Assembly: GCA_046482735.1 (NCBI GenBank)
Contig: JAWOEL010000057.1
Span: 1-49,247 of the forward strand
Length of the DNA: 49,247 nucleotides
From: JAQICB01 sp046482735
GTDB lineage: Bacteria; Bacteroidota; Bacteroidia; Bacteroidales; UBA1715
Direction: 5' to 3'
Shown here: positions 8,596-18,415 of the stretch, piece by piece
Layout: each line of letters starts with the position of its first letter
How positions within the stretch are numbered: position 1 is the stretch's first letter
The notes under the pieces: generated by a model
Database searches by the model: none
What the model saw: only the letters and a program-made list of their open reading frames with translations
What the model was told of the DNA's origin: nothing
Position numbers and translations under genes: made by a program

Positions 8596-9775
8596 AGAAA
8601 TATGGAAAATCATCAAAAACAGCATTAACTTTACGCAAATAATAGCGTTTTCTGTTTCTGCTTTTATCGGCGTATTTGTAATTATACTAGCTCTATTCTG
8701 CTATATTGACTTTGCCTCTATTAATACTAAAGAAAGTGGTATTTTTAAAGATGATTTTATAATTATCAGCAAAAAAGTGTCGTCATTTAATTCCCTTATG
8801 CAAAAACCTTCCGCATTTACAAACCGAGAACTCACAAACATTCATTCACAAGATTTTTTTTCGGATATTGCGGAATTTACCTCCTCTCGTTTTCACATAC
8901 ACATGTACACTCAGAACGAAGCAATGCCTCTTCAAACTGATTTGTTTTTTGAATCGGTACCCGACACATACATAAACCAGCCACATTCGGTATGGAAATG
9001 GGAAAAGGGACAAGAATCTATTCCTATTATTATTCCCGAAAATTTTATTTCGCTCTATAATTTTGGTTTTGCCCCATCACAAGGATTACCTCAATTATCT
9101 CAAGAAGTAATTAGCAATATTACGTTTAATGTACGTGTTTCCGGAAACAATAAAGAACAGGTTTTTAAAGCACGTATTGTTGATTTTTCAAAACGCATCA
9201 ATACTGTACTTGTTCCAAAAGAATTTATTAGCTGGGCCAACAAAACATTTGGTTCTCAAAACAAAACAAATCCTTCACGATTAATTGTTGCTAGCAAAAA
9301 TATATCCGATGCAAGAATATTTGAATATATCGCTCAACAAAACTTCCAGATAAACGACAACAGCCTTATAAACAGTAAACTATCTTTTTATCTTAAACTC
9401 ACAATTTCTATAGTCGCTTCTATAGGTATTATTATAACTATCCTTGCTATTTGGTTATTACTTTTTAGTTTTCACTTAATTATTGAAAAAAACAAAACAC
9501 GTCTTCAAAATATTTGGTATTTAGGATACACATTTAAATCAATTCTTCTTCCTTACAATCTCATTTCAATTGTTGCTAACAGCATTATTATTTTTCTTGC
9601 TTTTATAAGTTCCTACATTACAAACACCTACATTTTGGCATTTGCACGAGATTTTATTGATATAGGCACTATTCCTATCTACATTCCAATTGGAGTAAGC
9701 ATACTGTTATGTTTTATTATAATCGGTTTTAATTATGTTTCATTACGTAAAACTCTTTTACAAGCTTTACATTAA
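8579..9775 (+). CDS. ABC transporter permease, FtsX/MacB/LolC-like
   Basis: A 398-residue membrane protein with the FtsX/MacB layout: one membrane helix near 20-42, a large extracytoplasmic domain at ~45-270, then three helices at ~275-300, ~325-348 and ~370-390. The last part contains the pattern of a cytoplasmic loop between TM2 and TM3 (EKNKTRLQNIWYLGY), the region where these permeases dock with their ATPase. FtsX-like permeases usually pair as homo- or heterodimers; only one permease gene is present here, so a homodimer is likely. The start ATG lies inside the ATPase reading frame, a 17-base overlap suggesting translational coupling. No recognised motif identifies a substrate. Confident as a permease, unsure of transport direction or cargo. 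Confidence 0.75.
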   Translation: MFSTYKEIWKIIKNSINFTQIIAFSVSAFIGVFVIILALFCYIDFASINTKESGIFKDDFIIISKKVSSFNSLMQKPSAFTNRELTNIHSQDFFSDIAEFTSSRFHIHMYTQNEAMPLQTDLFFESVPDTYINQPHSVWKWEKGQESIPIIIPENFISLYNFGFAPSQGLPQLSQEVISNITFNVRVSGNNKEQVFKARIVDFSKRINTVLVPKEFISWANKTFGSQNKTNPSRLIVASKNISDARIFEYIAQQNFQINDNSLINSKLSFYLKLTISIVASIGIIITILAIWLLLFSFHLIIEKNKTRLQNIWYLGYTFKSILLPYNLISIVANSIIIFLAFISSYITNTYILAFARDFIDIGTIPIYIPIGVSILLCFIIIGFNYVSLRKTLLQALH

Positions 9776-9835
9776 AATATGTATAAAATTCAAAAACAGG
9801 TAATTATACTTATATTTTTCAACTGACGTTTTTTA

Positions 9836-9843
9836 TATTTTTG
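9836..9843 (+). promoter_or_regulatory. Bacteroidota -7 box for the hybrid sensor kinase gene
   Basis: TATTTTTG, matching TAnnTTTG, ends 22 bases before the ATG at 9866. The upstream region is T-rich, without a clear TTG at -33. Confidence 0.45.
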
Positions 9844-9865
9844 TATCCATCTGATATTTTTTTAT

Positions 9866-12800
9866 ATGAACAAACACATAAAAATAAAATACTTCCCCTA
9901 TATCGTAATAGCAATATTACTTTTAGTAAGTATTAGTGTTTTTTATACTATTGAACAACGAAACACCTTTCAAGACAACACCTTCACTTATTTAACGTCT
10001 GTAAACACACTTCGTTCAAAAAACATTTCAAAATGGTATCAGAATGAAATACAAAACACACAGCATATTTCACAAAACACATACCTACACGACCTAATTG
10101 AAGCATACTTGGAATCACCAAATCAAAATAATACTACCCAACTCAACTCATTTATTTCAATACTCAAAACAGAACATAGTTTTGACACGTTATATTTTAT
10201 AGACACAAGTTCACTTATACACACACAATTTTCAACAATACACACTAAACATGCATATCATGCATATGAATCAGCAGATATTTATATATCCTCTATTTAT
10301 CGTCGAAAAGATTCTACCCAGGTATTAGATTTTTCTATACCGGTTTTTTCATACACCCATGATATATTAGGTATATTAGTATTTCAATATAATATGTATG
10401 AATCAATAGAACATATAATTAATCAAAAACCATTTCAGAATTCCTCACTCAAATCATACCTTCTCCACAAAGACTCCACACAGTCCTACGTTTCATTCGA
10501 CTACCAGACACGTAAGAAAATAAATATAGCACAGACTATGCCTTCCATATCTGACTCTTTATTCCAACATATATATGTACAAAAAGACCCTTTTTATAAT
10601 TACAAAACAAATATAAATGATTCGGTTTTACTATCAATATCGCACGTACCACAAACAAACTGGTTGGTATACTCCACATTACCCATAGATATTGTGTATG
10701 CACAACACTACAAAACCACACTCTTTATTGTAATACTTAGCACAATAGTGTTTCTTTTGTTTATTCTTATTTTTGCCTATTTTCGTATACAACGAAAACA
10801 AAAAGTTTTTAAAAAACTTAATTTACTCGAACAAGAATACCAAACTCTTTTTTATAGTATAGGTGATGCTATTATAGTAACTAACACAAAAGGCGAAATT
10901 CAAAATTTAAATTCAGTAGCAGAACATCTGATTAATTATAAAGAAAAAAACATTATACAAAAACACATAGATTCGGTACTACATGTGATTCATAATGAAA
11001 ACAACATTTCTCATCAAGAAATAATACACAACGTACTAGAAACCGGCAGAAAACACACAATGTTTCATGCTACATTGTTTACCAATGATGGCTTAACAAT
11101 TCCTATATACGAAAGCATAGCTCCTATACGAAACAAAAACAACAAAATCAGCGGTCTTATACTTGTACTCCACGACCAAACCGAAGAACGTTCAATGCAC
11201 GAAGCATTACAAGAAAGTAACCGGCAATTAGAATCATTATTCACCAATTTGCCCGGCATGTTTTACCGATGCAAAAATGTATTTAACTGGGATATGGAAT
11301 TCGTAAGTAAAGGAAGCTACGAACTAACAGGATACACTCCCGATGATTTTATTAAAAATAAAGTTTCTTACGGCAAACTCATACATCCAGACGACAAAGA
11401 ATACGTATACAACACCATTCAATCGTCTATATCTCATCAAAAAGACTTTAAAATAGAATACCGGATAGTCACCAGAAACAAGACAATAAAATGGTTGTGG
11501 GAAAAAGGAACTGTGGTTTATGACAAAGACGGAAACATAAAAAGTTTGGAAGGCTATATAGAAGATATTACAAATTATAAACAAACACAACTTTCACTTA
11601 AAAATAGTGAAGAAATGTACCGAAAACAATTTGAAGACCATAGTGCCATACAATTTTTAATAAATCCGGAAAATGGGCAAATTGTAAACATTAACAAAGC
11701 CGGTATAGAATACTATGGATGGGAAAAAGAAGAATTTTTAACAAAAAGACTAGATGACATAAATATTGTAACATACGACGAAATATTAGAACAAGTAGAA
11801 GACTTTATAAATCAGTCACAAAAAAACTATATGGAGTCGCAACATATGCAATCGGACGGCTCCATACGCGACGTAGAAGTATACAGCAGTCCGGTTATTA
11901 TTCAAGGCAAAACGTATATGCACGCTATTGTACATGATATAACCGAAAAAAAACAAGCTGAAAATCAAATATTATTACAAAGCCACGCTCTCGAACAAAG
12001 TCCGGTAAGTATTATTATAACCGATAATAACGGAAAAATTGAATATGTAAACAAAAAATTCTGCTCGATAAGCGGCTATTGTTTGGAAGAGGTAATAGGA
12101 AAAACTCCGGCTATACTCCGTTCTAACTCACAAAACGATGAATTTTACACCTCATTGTGGAACAGAATACTTTCCGGCAAAGATTGGGAAGGAGAATTTC
12201 AAAATAAAAAGAAAGATGGTTCTTTGTATTGGGAAAAAGCTATTATTTCTCCGATAACAAATAAACAAGGAAACATTTCTCATTTTATCGCAATAAAAGA
12301 AGATATTACCGAAAAGAAAAATCTTATAAACGAGCTTACCATTGCAAAAGAAAAAGCAGAAGAAAATGATAAATTAAAATCTGCCTTCCTTGCAAACATG
12401 AGTCACGAAATACGCACTCCAATGAACGGTATTGTTGGATTTTCGGAATTTTTAAAAGACCCGAATCTTAATTTTGATATGCGGAAAAAATACGCTCATA
12501 TTATTATAGAAAGTAGCAAACAACTCTTGCATATAGTAAATGATATTTTAGACATTTCACGTATCGAAAGTAAAACACTCAATATTTCTCACGAAACATG
12601 CTCGATGAATGATTTATGTAATGAAATTTACGACTTTTTTGCCCCTTCTACTCAGAAAAAAAATATCGACTTCAAACTACATACAGAATTGCCTAACAAC
12701 AAAGCATTTATCAATACCGACAAATCACGCATAAAACAAATTCTTACAAACTTACTAAGCAACGCCGTTAAATTTACCGATTCAGGATATATTATTTTTG

Positions 12801-13480
12801 GATACACAATCACTGAAAACAACTTACAATTTTATGTAAAAGACAGTGGCATTGGTATTTCCGAAAAAGATCAACAGATTATTTTCAAAAGCTTTCATCA
12901 AGTTCGCCACTCGTCCGAAAAAGAATATGGGGGCACGGGCTTAGGACTCGCCATTTCACAAGAAATTGCTACTCTTATGGGAGGATCCCTAACCGTAGAA
13001 TCAGAATTGGACAAAGGAAGCTGCTTTTATTTAACTATTCCATATACACCAACAGATAAACCGGACAACACAATCACAATACACACAAAACATCCTCAAA
13101 GTGAAAAACATAAACATATTATATTAGTAGCCGAAGACGACGATACAAACTTTTTATATATACAAACAGTACTCTCATTTAACAAAAACATAACTATCGA
13201 ACGTGCTCACAACGGCAAAGAGGCAATTGATACAGCATTAAAAAATACTGCAATTAAATTAATTTTTATGGATGTAAAAATGCCTAAAATTAATGGCTTT
13301 GAAGCAAGTAAGAAAATTTTATCGGAAAATCCTGATATCCCTATTATTATACTATCAGCCTTTAATTTAGAATCTGAGAAAAAAACAGCTTTAGAAATCG
13401 GTTGCTACGATTACATAGTAAAACCTATAAAAAAAGATAAAGTTACTCAGATACTCACTAAATTTTTAGACGTACACTAA
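9866..13480 (+). CDS. Hybrid two-component sensor: periplasmic sensor, four PAS domains, histidine kinase and receiver
   Basis: A 1,204-residue inner-membrane signalling protein. TM1 lies at ~9-28, an extracytoplasmic sensor (probably Cache-like, from its size) at ~30-283, and TM2 at ~284-306. Four PAS segments follow at about 324-440, 448-573, 578-696 and 700-825; the second has the PAS_3-type FYRCKNVFNWDMEFVS and HPDD pattern. The HisKA domain carries phospho-acceptor H847 in MSHEIRTPMNG; the ATPase has NLLSNAVKFT, DSGIGIS and GTGLGLAIS. A receiver domain starts ~1080, with phospho-acceptor D1136 in FMDVKMPKINGF and K1186. There is no DNA-binding output, so the signal must pass to another protein. 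Neighbouring genes give no clue to the stimulus. The closest DNA neighbour with its own promoter is asnS. Confidence 0.93.
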   Translation: MNKHIKIKYFPYIVIAILLLVSISVFYTIEQRNTFQDNTFTYLTSVNTLRSKNISKWYQNEIQNTQHISQNTYLHDLIEAYLESPNQNNTTQLNSFISILKTEHSFDTLYFIDTSSLIHTQFSTIHTKHAYHAYESADIYISSIYRRKDSTQVLDFSIPVFSYTHDILGILVFQYNMYESIEHIINQKPFQNSSLKSYLLHKDSTQSYVSFDYQTRKKINIAQTMPSISDSLFQHIYVQKDPFYNYKTNINDSVLLSISHVPQTNWLVYSTLPIDIVYAQHYKTTLFIVILSTIVFLLFILIFAYFRIQRKQKVFKKLNLLEQEYQTLFYSIGDAIIVTNTKGEIQNLNSVAEHLINYKEKNIIQKHIDSVLHVIHNENNISHQEIIHNVLETGRKHTMFHATLFTNDGLTIPIYESIAPIRNKNNKISGLILVLHDQTEERSMHEALQESNRQLESLFTNLPGMFYRCKNVFNWDMEFVSKGSYELTGYTPDDFIKNKVSYGKLIHPDDKEYVYNTIQSSISHQKDFKIEYRIVTRNKTIKWLWEKGTVVYDKDGNIKSLEGYIEDITNYKQTQLSLKNSEEMYRKQFEDHSAIQFLINPENGQIVNINKAGIEYYGWEKEEFLTKRLDDINIVTYDEILEQVEDFINQSQKNYMESQHMQSDGSIRDVEVYSSPVIIQGKTYMHAIVHDITEKKQAENQILLQSHALEQSPVSIIITDNNGKIEYVNKKFCSISGYCLEEVIGKTPAILRSNSQNDEFYTSLWNRILSGKDWEGEFQNKKKDGSLYWEKAIISPITNKQGNISHFIAIKEDITEKKNLINELTIAKEKAEENDKLKSAFLANMSHEIRTPMNGIVGFSEFLKDPNLNFDMRKKYAHIIIESSKQLLHIVNDILDISRIESKTLNISHETCSMNDLCNEIYDFFAPSTQKKNIDFKLHTELPNNKAFINTDKSRIKQILTNLLSNAVKFTDSGYIIFGYTITENNLQFYVKDSGIGISEKDQQIIFKSFHQVRHSSEKEYGGTGLGLAISQEIATLMGGSLTVESELDKGSCFYLTIPYTPTDKPDNTITIHTKHPQSEKHKHIILVAEDDDTNFLYIQTVLSFNKNITIERAHNGKEAIDTALKNTAIKLIFMDVKMPKINGFEASKKILSENPDIPIIILSAFNLESEKKTALEIGCYDYIVKPIKKDKVTQILTKFLDVH

Positions 13481-13541
13481 TTTCATATACATTTTTATGT
13501 AATATTATCAAACAAGAGTATCGGTAATTGATGATATTATG

Positions 13542-13549
13542 TATTTTTG
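13542..13549 (+). promoter_or_regulatory. -7 box for asnS, which excludes the upstream TTG start
   Basis: TATTTTTG lies 21 bases before the ATG at 13571. Its last three bases (TTG, 13547) begin an in-frame alternative start; since they belong to the promoter, translation cannot begin there. Confidence 0.55.
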
Positions 13550-13570
13550 TTATCTAAAAAAATACTTACA

Positions 13571-15016
13571 ATGAATACACAACGTACAGAAATAATTAAT
13601 GCACTTACTGGCACAAAACTTAACGAAACTATTATTGTAAAAGGATGGATTAAAAATTGCAGAGGAAATAATTATGTGTTATTTCTTGCAATGAACGATG
13701 GCTCATCATTACAAAATTTACAAATAGTAGTCGATACAGACAAATTTGATGAATCTACCCAAAAAAAATTAACCGTGGGATGTGCAATTTCTATAGAAGG
13801 TCTGCTTCAAAAATCCGAAGGTAAAGGTCAGGATTATGAAGTAGTGGCACACAACATAGACATACTCGGTACAGCAAATCCAAATGAATATCCTCTACAA
13901 CCAAAACGACATTCATTAGAATTTTTACGTGAAATAGGACACTTACGGTTTCGCACAAACATCTTTGGTGCTATAACACGCATTAGACATTCAATGATAT
14001 TTGCGGTTCATAAATTTTTTACCGAAAAGGGGTTTTACAATATTCATACACCTATAATAACCGGTGCAGACTGCGAAGGAGCAGGAGAAATGTTTCGTGT
14101 ATCTACACTGGATCCTCAACATCCCCCCAAAAATGAAGACGGTACCATTAATTATACAGAAGACTTTTTTGGTAAAGAAACAAATCTAACAGTTTCTGGA
14201 CAATTGAATGTAGAACTTGCATGCATGGCACTTTCAAAAGTATACACCTTCGGTCCCACCTTTCGTGCAGAAAATTCCAATACAACACGACATCTAGCCG
14301 AATTCTGGATGATAGAACCTGAAGTGGCATTCAATACCATTACCGAAAATATGGATTTGGCTGAAGAATTTTTAAAATATTTAATATCCTATGCATTGGA
14401 GCATTGCTTAGAAGATTTAACATTTTTACAAGAACGCCAAAAACAAGAAGAAAAAGGAAAACCTGATGCTGATAAAAGCATGCCTTTACTCGAAAAACTT
14501 GAGTTTATACTTGCAGATTCATTTGAACGACTCAGCTACTCAGAGGCTATTAGAATTTTAGAAAATTCAAAACCAAACAAAAAAGGCACATTTAAATATC
14601 CTGTTAAAGGATTTGGTACAGATTTACAAAGTGAACATGAACGATACTTAGTTGAAAAAAAATTCAAAAAACCGGTTATTTTAACTGACTATCCCAAAGA
14701 CATTAAAGCTTTTTATATGAAGCTAAATGAAGACAACAAAACCGTTGCCGCTATGGATGTTTTGTTTCCTCAAATTGGTGAAATCATTGGAGGTTCCGAA
14801 CGGGAATATGACTACGAAAAACTAAAAGCACGCATAGAAGAAGAAAATATTCCTATGAAAGATATGTGGTGGTACTTAGATACCAGAAAATTTGGTTCTG
14901 CTCCACATGCAGGTTTTGGATTGGGTTTTGAACGACTTATGCTTTTCATTACAGGAATGACGAACATTAGAGACGTAATTCCATTCCCTCGTTATCCTAA
15001 AAGTGCAGATTTTTAA
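13571..15016 (+). CDS. asnS: Asparaginyl-tRNA synthetase
   Basis: Class IIb aminoacyl-tRNA synthetase that charges tRNA-Asn with asparagine in the cytoplasm. The N-terminal OB-fold anticodon-binding domain occupies ~1-115 (IIVKGWIKNCRG). The catalytic domain has motif 2, FGPTFRAENSNTTRHLAEFWMIEPE region at ~220-250, and motif 3, GFGLGFERLMLFITGMTNIRDVIPFPR, near the end. The FRAENSNT and GxGLGFERL signatures and the ~465-480 length identify AsnS; AspS is present separately at 22436. 481 residues from ATG 13571; a frame-compatible TTG at 13547 lies in the promoter box. A small insertion (~EDGTINYTEDFFGKET) typical of Bacteroidota and related AsnS enzymes is visible. The 3' neighbour starts 19 bases after the stop and may share its transcript. 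Confidence 0.96.
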   Translation: MNTQRTEIINALTGTKLNETIIVKGWIKNCRGNNYVLFLAMNDGSSLQNLQIVVDTDKFDESTQKKLTVGCAISIEGLLQKSEGKGQDYEVVAHNIDILGTANPNEYPLQPKRHSLEFLREIGHLRFRTNIFGAITRIRHSMIFAVHKFFTEKGFYNIHTPIITGADCEGAGEMFRVSTLDPQHPPKNEDGTINYTEDFFGKETNLTVSGQLNVELACMALSKVYTFGPTFRAENSNTTRHLAEFWMIEPEVAFNTITENMDLAEEFLKYLISYALEHCLEDLTFLQERQKQEEKGKPDADKSMPLLEKLEFILADSFERLSYSEAIRILENSKPNKKGTFKYPVKGFGTDLQSEHERYLVEKKFKKPVILTDYPKDIKAFYMKLNEDNKTVAAMDVLFPQIGEIIGGSEREYDYEKLKARIEEENIPMKDMWWYLDTRKFGSAPHAGFGLGFERLMLFITGMTNIRDVIPFPRYPKSADF

Positions 15017-15035
15017 TTTTATAACATATACCAAC

Positions 15036-15467
15036 ATGGCTGTAACAAAAATCGTAAGCAAAATAACTAAAAACACCTGTATGGATAATCAGTTATATAA
15101 TTTTATAACTGATTTCAGGAATATTGGACTCATGCTTCCTCCGGAAATGAAAGACAAAGTTTCGTTTTCCAAAACCTCACTGAGTATAGAGGCTATGGCT
15201 GGGATGAACGTTACTTTACTACTAGTTGAACAAGAACCCTACTCATTAATTAAACTAGGTGCTGAAGGTTCAGAAGATTTAACAATCTGGATACAACTCA
15301 AACAAGTTGCTGCATACGACACCCGCATTAGGGTAACTATACATGCTAAAATTCCGGCGGTTGCCAAATTTATTGGAAAAAAGAAAATCCAAACCTTTGC
15401 TGATAGCTTTGCCGATGCTTTAGCCCAAATTCCAACAATTGCATTTCAAGCACATAATCTAAATTAG
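15036..15467 (+). CDS. SRPBCC (START-like) family small protein
   Basis: A 143-residue protein with the polyketide cyclase/START-like alpha-beta pattern: a first strand (TKIVSKITKNTC), a first helix (NQLYNFITDFRNIGLMLP), several strands ending with TRIRVTIHAKIPAVAKFIG, and a long C-terminal helix (FADSFADALAQIP). Such proteins bind hydrophobic ligands or act as small cyclases; the ligand here is unknown. ATG 15036 is chosen because it follows the asnS stop by 19 bases and starts at the expected N-terminal residue; a start at 15003 would overlap asnS. There is no signal peptide, so the protein is probably cytoplasmic. A strong hairpin terminator follows at 15524. Family assignment is by pattern and rather good; function is not known. 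Confidence 0.7.
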   Translation: MAVTKIVSKITKNTCMDNQLYNFITDFRNIGLMLPPEMKDKVSFSKTSLSIEAMAGMNVTLLLVEQEPYSLIKLGAEGSEDLTIWIQLKQVAAYDTRIRVTIHAKIPAVAKFIGKKKIQTFADSFADALAQIPTIAFQAHNLN

Positions 15468-15523
15468 AAGTGTTTACATGCAACATGTGATTTTATTTCA
15501 TTGAATTATAACAAAAACCTCCT

Positions 15524-15560
15524 GAAAACAAACATGTAAAATTAATACATGTTTGTTTTC
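15524..15560. terminator. Strong bidirectional terminator between convergent genes
   Basis: Perfect 15-base arms GAAAACAAACATGTA (15524-15538) and TACATGTTTGTTTTC (15546-15560) flank a 7-base AT loop. It lies between the plus-strand asnS-15036 unit and the minus-strand fusion gene ending at 15594, and the A/T-rich stem foot can serve as a U-tract in both directions. Confidence 0.85.
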
Positions 15561-15593
15561 AAAATTAAGATACCAATATATTCAGTGTTTTTT

Positions 15594-18056
15594 TTACACA
15601 AACAAGTTTACATTAGCCTCTTCTGCACGTTCCATATATGCAGCAACCCCACCAATAGTAACCTCATCTAACAATTCTTCGTTTTTCACACCCATAACAT
15701 CCATAGACATTTGACAGGCAATAAATTCTACCCCATTGTCCAATGCTTGTTGTCTGAGTGATTCCAGAGAATCAATTCCTTTACGTTTCATAATAAAGCG
15801 CATCAATCTACTTCCTATACCAAACATATGTATTTTCGAAAGTTTTAATTTAGTAGAATCACCCGGAAGCATAAGTGCAAACATCTTCCCAAAAAAATCT
15901 TTACGCACACGCGGCTTCTTCGTTTTTTTAATAACATTAAGTCCCCAAAACGTAAAAAACATAGAAACTTTTTGTCCCGTTGCCGCAGCACCATTAGCTA
16001 ACACAAAACCAGCAAGAGCTTTATCCAAATCATCACTAAACACAATAAGTGTTTTTCCTTTATGCTGCACAGCAGAAGGTTGAGTATCGGAAGACATTTC
16101 TTTAGGAGACGCTTTTTCTATAACTGCGGTATACACCCCTTTGTCGGAATCCTGAGAAATAAGTCTGTTACCGGTCATATTACACCATGATTGAGAATCA
16201 CGCGTAAAACCAGGATCAGTAGCAGAAACCTTAACTGTATCTCCCGGCTCCAATTCATCAATTTTTTGCTTCATTTTCAAAATAGGTCCCGGACATTGAA
16301 GTCCACATGCATTTAACTCCACAGCATGTTTCTCCTTTTTAGGTATTTGCATATCATTATCTATGGTATGTGATCGTTTTTGAGGCTCATCGGGGGTAAT
16401 GTTATTACGCACAATATATGTTGCACTTTCATATGTCTTATAGCCTCCCGATAAATTATACACTTTAGTAAATCCTCGTTGCAATAAAATAGTAGTAGCC
16501 AAATAACCACGAAGCCCAATAGCACAAAACACATAAATTGGTCTATCTTCAGGAATTTCATCTATACGCTCACGCAAATTATCTAAAGGAATGTTTATCG
16601 CATCAGCAATAGATCCCAATTCATACTCATCTTCGGTACGTACATCAAGCAAGACAGCGTTATTATCCTTCGCTTTTGCAATATCATGCCAATGAATTAC
16701 CGGCATTGATTTTGAAATAATATTTTGAGCCACATATCCAGCAATAGCTATCGGATCTTTTGCTGAAGCATACGGTGGCGCATATGCATGTTCTATACGA
16801 ATAAGATCATATATGGTTTGTTTTTGTTTAAGAAGCAAAGCTATTTGATCTATACGCTTGTCAACCCCATCATATCCAACAATTTGAGCACCATATATCT
16901 GCCCGGTATCAGGAGCAAAATTTATCTTAATAGACATCTGTAAAGCCCCCGGATAATAACCGGCATGAGACCCCGAATGAGTAGTTGAGGTAAGATATTG
17001 TAATCCCTGACGTTTCAGTAAAGGTTCATTCATACCGGTGGCAGCAACCGTCATATCAAACACCTTTGCAATAGATGTACCAACAGCCCCCTCGTACGTA
17101 TGCACATTCCCGGAAACCATATTGTCGGCAACTATACGTCCTTGTCGGTTTGCAGGTACTGCTAAATAATTTAACCATGATTGACCGGTAATTGGATGAG
17201 GAAATTCTATAGCATCTCCCACGGCATAAATATCTTTATGTGATGTTTGCAAGTGCTCATCGACCCATATACCACCGGCTACACCAATTTTAAGCCCCGC
17301 CTCTCGTGCAAGATGAGTTTCGGGTCGAACACCAATTGACAAAATAACAATATCTGCATGAATAGTTTTTCCGCTTTTGAAAGAGACATCAACACCTGAT
17401 TGTGTTTTTTTAAATCCAACTACTGTTTCTTGTAAATATAGATTTACCCCTTTTTCATTTAAATGTTGATGCAAAGCACACGCAACTGAAAAATCTATAG
17501 GAGGTAGCACCTGTGGTGCCATTTCTACAACAGACACAGCAGCCCCGAGATGATAAAGATTTTCCGCCATCTCCAGACCAATAAAACCAGCTCCTATAAC
17601 AACTGCATGTCGTATATCACGGGAGAGTGTATATTTTTTTATAGCATCTGTATCTGCTACTGTTCGCAATGTAAAAATACCTTCAGAATCAATCTGTTCT
17701 ATTGGCGGTTTAAACGGTGCAGCACCAGGAGAAAGAAGTAATGTATCAAACGTCTCGGTATATGTTTCAGAAGGCGTTTGTATCGTAACAGTTTTATGTT
17801 CAGGTCTTATTTCTATAACTTCCGATTGAATACGAACATCTATATTAAATCTCTGTCCAAATGACTCTGGCGTTTGTAAAAAAAGATTTTCTCTCTCTTC
17901 TATTACACCACCAATGTAATACGGTAAACCACAATTTGCATATGAAATATACAAACCTTTTTCAAACAAAATTATTTCAGCATGTTCGTCTGCTCTTCGT
18001 ATACGTGCAGCTGCGGTTGCTCCTCCAGCTACACCCCCTATTATTATGTGTTTCAT
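15594..18056 (-). CDS. CoA-disulfide reductase-like flavoprotein fused to rhodanese, TusA and DsrE-like domains
   Basis: An 820-residue soluble enzyme with four sulfur-handling modules. Residues 1-~445 are an FAD/NAD(P)H-dependent pyridine nucleotide-disulfide reductase of the CoADR type: GGVAGG at 7-12, redox Cys42 in SYANCGLPYY, GAGFIGLEMAE at 155-165 and AVGDAIEFP at 278-286. Residues ~455-545 are a rhodanese with Cys511 in VFCAIGLRG. Residues ~577-650 are TusA-like, with Cys584 in ACGLQCPGP. Residues ~667-820 are a DsrE/DsrF/DrsE-like module (LIVFSDDLDKALAGF) with Cys781 in IACQMSMDVMG. The four cysteines suggest a persulfide relay or a CoA-persulfide reductase inside one chain. This arrangement is known from several anaerobes and Bacteroidota. 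It stands alone between two unrelated genes; its physiological substrate is inference. Confidence 0.9.
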   Translation of the reverse strand: MKHIIIGGVAGGATAAARIRRADEHAEIILFEKGLYISYANCGLPYYIGGVIEERENLFLQTPESFGQRFNIDVRIQSEVIEIRPEHKTVTIQTPSETYTETFDTLLLSPGAAPFKPPIEQIDSEGIFTLRTVADTDAIKKYTLSRDIRHAVVIGAGFIGLEMAENLYHLGAAVSVVEMAPQVLPPIDFSVACALHQHLNEKGVNLYLQETVVGFKKTQSGVDVSFKSGKTIHADIVILSIGVRPETHLAREAGLKIGVAGGIWVDEHLQTSHKDIYAVGDAIEFPHPITGQSWLNYLAVPANRQGRIVADNMVSGNVHTYEGAVGTSIAKVFDMTVAATGMNEPLLKRQGLQYLTSTTHSGSHAGYYPGALQMSIKINFAPDTGQIYGAQIVGYDGVDKRIDQIALLLKQKQTIYDLIRIEHAYAPPYASAKDPIAIAGYVAQNIISKSMPVIHWHDIAKAKDNNAVLLDVRTEDEYELGSIADAINIPLDNLRERIDEIPEDRPIYVFCAIGLRGYLATTILLQRGFTKVYNLSGGYKTYESATYIVRNNITPDEPQKRSHTIDNDMQIPKKEKHAVELNACGLQCPGPILKMKQKIDELEPGDTVKVSATDPGFTRDSQSWCNMTGNRLISQDSDKGVYTAVIEKASPKEMSSDTQPSAVQHKGKTLIVFSDDLDKALAGFVLANGAAATGQKVSMFFTFWGLNVIKKTKKPRVRKDFFGKMFALMLPGDSTKLKLSKIHMFGIGSRLMRFIMKRKGIDSLESLRQQALDNGVEFIACQMSMDVMGVKNEELLDEVTIGGVAAYMERAEEANVNLFV

Positions 18057-18386
18057 ATATATTTTTTTAATTGACTTGTATACACTTCTTTGAAAAATTA
18101 ATTTTTACATAAAAACGCTCGATATATACTTATAAAATCTAAAGTTACTAATTATTTTTTTATATTATCTTATTCAATAATCTACGATTTAATCCTGTTT
18201 AATAAAACACCACTGCATATGTATACATATACACAAAAACTATACTTTTATCATCATAATCACGCACGTTTTAGAACATGTATTAAAATCAGGTTATTAT
18301 GTTTTTTATAGTAAATATAAACAAAACCGATATTTATTCTTACATATTATAAACTCAATCTATTCTTATAAATTACGTAAAAAACG
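18057..18386. other. Intergenic stretch upstream of polA and of the sulfur-transfer fusion gene
   Basis: About 330 bases of very AT-rich DNA separate two divergent genes. It has a 12-base palindrome TATGTATACATA at 18218-18229, which could bind a dimeric regulator but is short enough to arise by chance in such DNA. I found no -7 match for the minus-strand gene and no open reading frame. Confidence 0.35.
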
Positions 18387-18394
18387 TATCTTTG
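18387..18394 (+). promoter_or_regulatory. -7 box for polA, which excludes the upstream TTG start
   Basis: TATCTTTG fits TAnnTTTG and ends 21 bases before ATG 18416. The in-frame TTG at 18392 is part of the box and so is not a start codon. Confidence 0.5.
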
Positions 18395-18415
18395 TTTGTA
18401 TATAAAATAACTAAT

